DNA from: Mytilus edulis
Lineage: Eukaryota; Mollusca; Bivalvia; Mytilida; Mytilidae
NCBI RefSeq assembly: GCF_963676685.1
Contig: NC_092345.1
Span: 78,619,592-78,683,591, forward strand
Direction: 5' to 3'
DNA: 64,000 nt
Positions 61,360-64,000 of this stretch are shown here, in pieces. The notes under the pieces were generated by a model. That model searched no databases, had not been told where the DNA came from, and was given only the letters and a program-made list of their open reading frames with translations. A program made the position numbers and the translations under genes. Positions within the stretch are counted from its first letter, which is position 1. Every line of letters starts with the position of its first letter.

Positions 61360-63539
61360 ATTCTCAGTTTTATTCAGTTTGAAACAACATCAACTATTCA
61401 GCAGTTTACTACCTTTATATGATAAACTGAAGTATAAGTGTGGTAAAGCAAGTTTATAAGCTCTCCGCTTATTTTTTCTCTCTCACATATTGGAAAACAA
61501 AGTTGGGTAGTATGGTAAAGTGAAGTCATTTGAATATTCATTATTTATGTAATAGATCTATGCTATTGGCAAACAAAATTTATTATTTCAATATGAATCA
61601 ATAATAGTAATTCGGAAAACACTGACTGTCTTTGCGTTTCTATCATTTAGAAGTATAGTATTGTGGATAGTTGTTTCATTGACTTTCATACATCTGGTTA
61701 TGTTTTAAACTGGATAAGAAATCTTGCTATTTACTCTCAGTGGGTGTTTTACATACTATAAAACTAAATACGGAATTGTGGTGAATCTTCACGAATATGG
61801 TCATTATCATACTCATTGGAAATATTATTTGGGTAACCGTTATCATATGTATATGTCCAATGCTTTTAAAAAATCAAATAAATATAAAAATGTCCAATAT
61901 GTTCTGTCTTTCCGATATATCAGTGTAGAAACGAAATTTGTGAAGTCATCCTCATGACATAAATCATTTAATTATAAATCAAATTTAGTTATAGCATCAC
62001 CAAAAAAACCAAACATCTTAGCATTAGATTTTTTGTTGCCAACACAAAGTCCTCTTGATTAAGACCTTTTCTTAGTGATGATGTAACATATTTTAAGCAG
62101 GAAAAAAAAACTATAAATTGGTCAAACTATAGCTAGATTTCACTTATAAATATATCATGATTTTTTTGTGGAAAGCATTGTTCTATCCACAGAACAAAAT
62201 TGTGCATCACAACTATCTTGTTATGAAAATGTAAATCATAAAGCTAAACAGTTTCAATATGAATTGTCCTTTAAACAATTCTGTTTGCCTTAATACTATT
62301 GAAAATTTTTTGATAAAGGTGATAACTAAACTGTTTTTCAATCTTACGTCTCGTAATGATGACTTTTATGATCATCAATTCGCTTATTGAAAGTTTGTAG
62401 CAGAAATAAAAACTTTTTAATTTGTATTTCTGCATTGTAACTTTGTTCATGTTTATTGATTGTTTTACACAAGGTGTTGTGTCCCTGTATTGAAACTGGT
62501 ATTTGTAACTTAGTTTCCTGGTGATCCAGGCCATGTTTAGCTGATTTAAACAGTTTTGTTTATTTTAAAAATGCTTTCGTAGAACTCCATTCTCCCATAT
62601 AAAGTTAGTTTAAAGTGATCCCAAACATATCTAAACCTTTTATATTTTTGTTTTTTCCCTGTCCCTGTTATCGTTGGCTTCTGTCTGATTTATTTGCTTA
62701 CGTTTATTGTTTTAGCACTTAGCTATTTTGGTACATACATACGAAGTCATGTGAAATCAAAGGTTTTCACAACTCTTTAATATTAAAAATCATCAAATAT
62801 ATCATTTAGTTTAAATTATACAATAGTTACTAAAAATGTGAAGTTCCTAGGAATTTAATTCTTCAGTTTCCTCTATAATCCCGGGTAAATCTGTTGCCAT
62901 TTACTAATAATTTCCATGACTACGAGCACTATATAAAGTTCTATAGAATAAATTTACATGAATGTTACCATAATGAACAGCAAAAAGAAATAGCAGTAAA
63001 ATCATTTATTTATCAGAAGTTAATGTAATTATTCTCATTAGAAGACCAAGAAAGTTAAAAGGCTTAATAGGATGCCTTCATGACATAGCTAATTATATCG
63101 TCAGGAAATTTACAATCATATGGAGTTTTCATGAATTATAACGGGTCAAAAATATTTTAACACGAAGAAATATTCAATTAAAGGATGCTGACAGCGAAGT
63201 GAATTTAAGTATAAGGAGTTTTGGTAGAAAAAAGTGTGCGAGTTTATACAATTAGATTAAGCTACAAAAGAAAAAAATATCATGAATCACTAGGTATTGA
63301 TATATAGTATCAAATGGTTCAACATAACTCATGGAAAGATGTAATAGTATTCTGGTGAATTTTATATTTCTATAAATATAAATTAGGAACTGATTCATTT
63401 GAAAATGCTTCTTATTCTACCAAGTATTACTTAGCTTTACAGAAACGGCTGTATTTGAGTGCTTTATTCTTTTTCTTAAATGAACAATTAAGTTTTCCGG
63501 AACGGCAGAGAAAGGAATTTTCATCATCAAATATATATA
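61360..63539. other. Mirror of the intergenic DNA upstream of the melatonin-like receptor
   Basis: Reverse complement of 33075-35254. No gene recognised. Confidence 0.5.
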
Positions 63540-64000
63540 TTGTATAACAATAACTATAACATAATGGAACTTTATGGTACTGGTTTTAGAGTTACTTGTT
63601 TGGTGTTTTCTATCTTGATGTACATCATTGGAACCGTTGGTAATTTACTGATTATATGGACTATTACCACAGTAAAACGAATGAGAAGTATTCAGAATAT
63701 GCTTCTAGCATTGTTGGCTGTTATTGACCTTCTTATTATAGGATATTTAATGCCTTTTGGTATGCACGTACTCATAACAAATGAAAAACCAGGATTTGGT
63801 GCATGTCGTTTTCAGGCAATCATCACGGCATTTTTATTTTCATGTAGCATTCAATTCATTATGTTCATTGCCTTATCGCGTTACTTTAAAATTTGTCATA
63901 GCCAGAAGTTTAACAGAATAGTTACCGCGAGGAACGTTATAATAGCAACAATAGGGGCGTGTGCGGTAGGGGCTTGTTTCGCGTCCTCGCTGTGGTTTTT
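63540..64000 (+). CDS. Melatonin-receptor-like GPCR, right-arm copy, cut by window end
   Basis: Starts ATGTATAACAATAAC and encodes residues 1-153 of the same protein as the gene at 32082-33074, through TM4. No interruption is seen. The truncation is only the window edge, so the duplication extends beyond the window. Confidence 0.9.
   Translation, partial: MYNNNYNIMELYGTGFRVTCLVFSILMYIIGTVGNLLIIWTITTVKRMRSIQNMLLALLAVIDLLIIGYLMPFGMHVLITNEKPGFGACRFQAIITAFLFSCSIQFIMFIALSRYFKICHSQKFNRIVTARNVIIATIGACAVGACFASSLWF

Larger units (their letters stand above)
50143..64000 (-). repeat. Right arm of giant inverted duplication (reverse complement of 32614-46473)
   Basis: Collinear in reverse with the left arm over its whole length, with no rearrangement. 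Indels relative to the left arm include an extra A near 50646, an extra T near 51603, an extra G near 52297, one fewer A near 53130, one fewer T near 54612 and one fewer G near 54626. All are single bases in homopolymers. Repeats of the left arm recur mirrored: 25-bp array 53448-53573, retroelement remnant 54834-55204, dispersed repeats 54474-54829, 55464-55924, 58869-59024 and 60894-61359, LINE remnant 59624-60334. Confidence 0.97.

Overview
This is a eukaryotic, AT-rich genomic window. It has large introns, GT..AG splice sites, intronless 7-transmembrane receptor genes and dense dispersed repeats. The repeat families (degenerate LINE 3' ends, Mutator-like DNA transposons, several repeats recurring many times), a secreted His/Gly-rich protein with a Lys/Tyr tail and an arylsulfatase B-like gene together suggest a bivalve mollusc, most likely a marine mussel (Mytilus-like). 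The species call is inference from recognition, not from a search.

Layout. 1-6858 is repeat-rich intergenic DNA with a 20-G run. 6859-7770 (-) is an intronless class A orphan GPCR. 7771-10449 is mostly dispersed repeats. 10450-11858 (+) holds three exons for the C-terminal half of a CAP-domain (GLIPR2-like) protein. 14514-23658 (+) is an eight-exon arylsulfatase B/I/J-type gene encoding 487 aa, reconstructed with consistent splice phases. Its intron 4 carries a 47-bp minisatellite and a dead Mutator-like transposon bounded by terminal inverted repeats (TIRs) and a target-site duplication (TSD). 23659-32081 contains paired ~1-kb repeats, a LINE remnant, a 730-bp TIR element carrying a FLYWCH-type zinc-finger ORF, and a palindromic MITE. 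32082-33074 (-) is an intronless melatonin-receptor-like GPCR. 37801-43560 (-) is a three-exon gene for a secreted His-rich protein of about 422 aa, with a signal peptide exon, a proposed 20-nt microexon and a 400-aa repetitive exon.

The dominant large-scale structure is a near-perfect inverted duplication. 50143-64000 is the reverse complement of 32614-46473. The right arm begins at the base after a run of exactly 100 Ns (50043-50142). The His-rich gene and the melatonin-like receptor therefore each appear twice, the second receptor cut by the window end. The arms differ mainly by single-base homopolymer indels plus at least two substitutions, so the simplest reading is a redundant contig scaffolded in reverse. 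A genuine very recent palindrome is not excluded.

The left contig continues past the arm (46474-50042) with a retroelement remnant, a 1256-bp TIR element containing an array of 20-bp palindromes, and a possible first exon of an unknown gene. There is no sign that the genes form a common pathway. They look like independent loci: membrane signalling, sulfated glycan degradation, a secreted CAP protein and a secreted, probably metal-binding structural protein.
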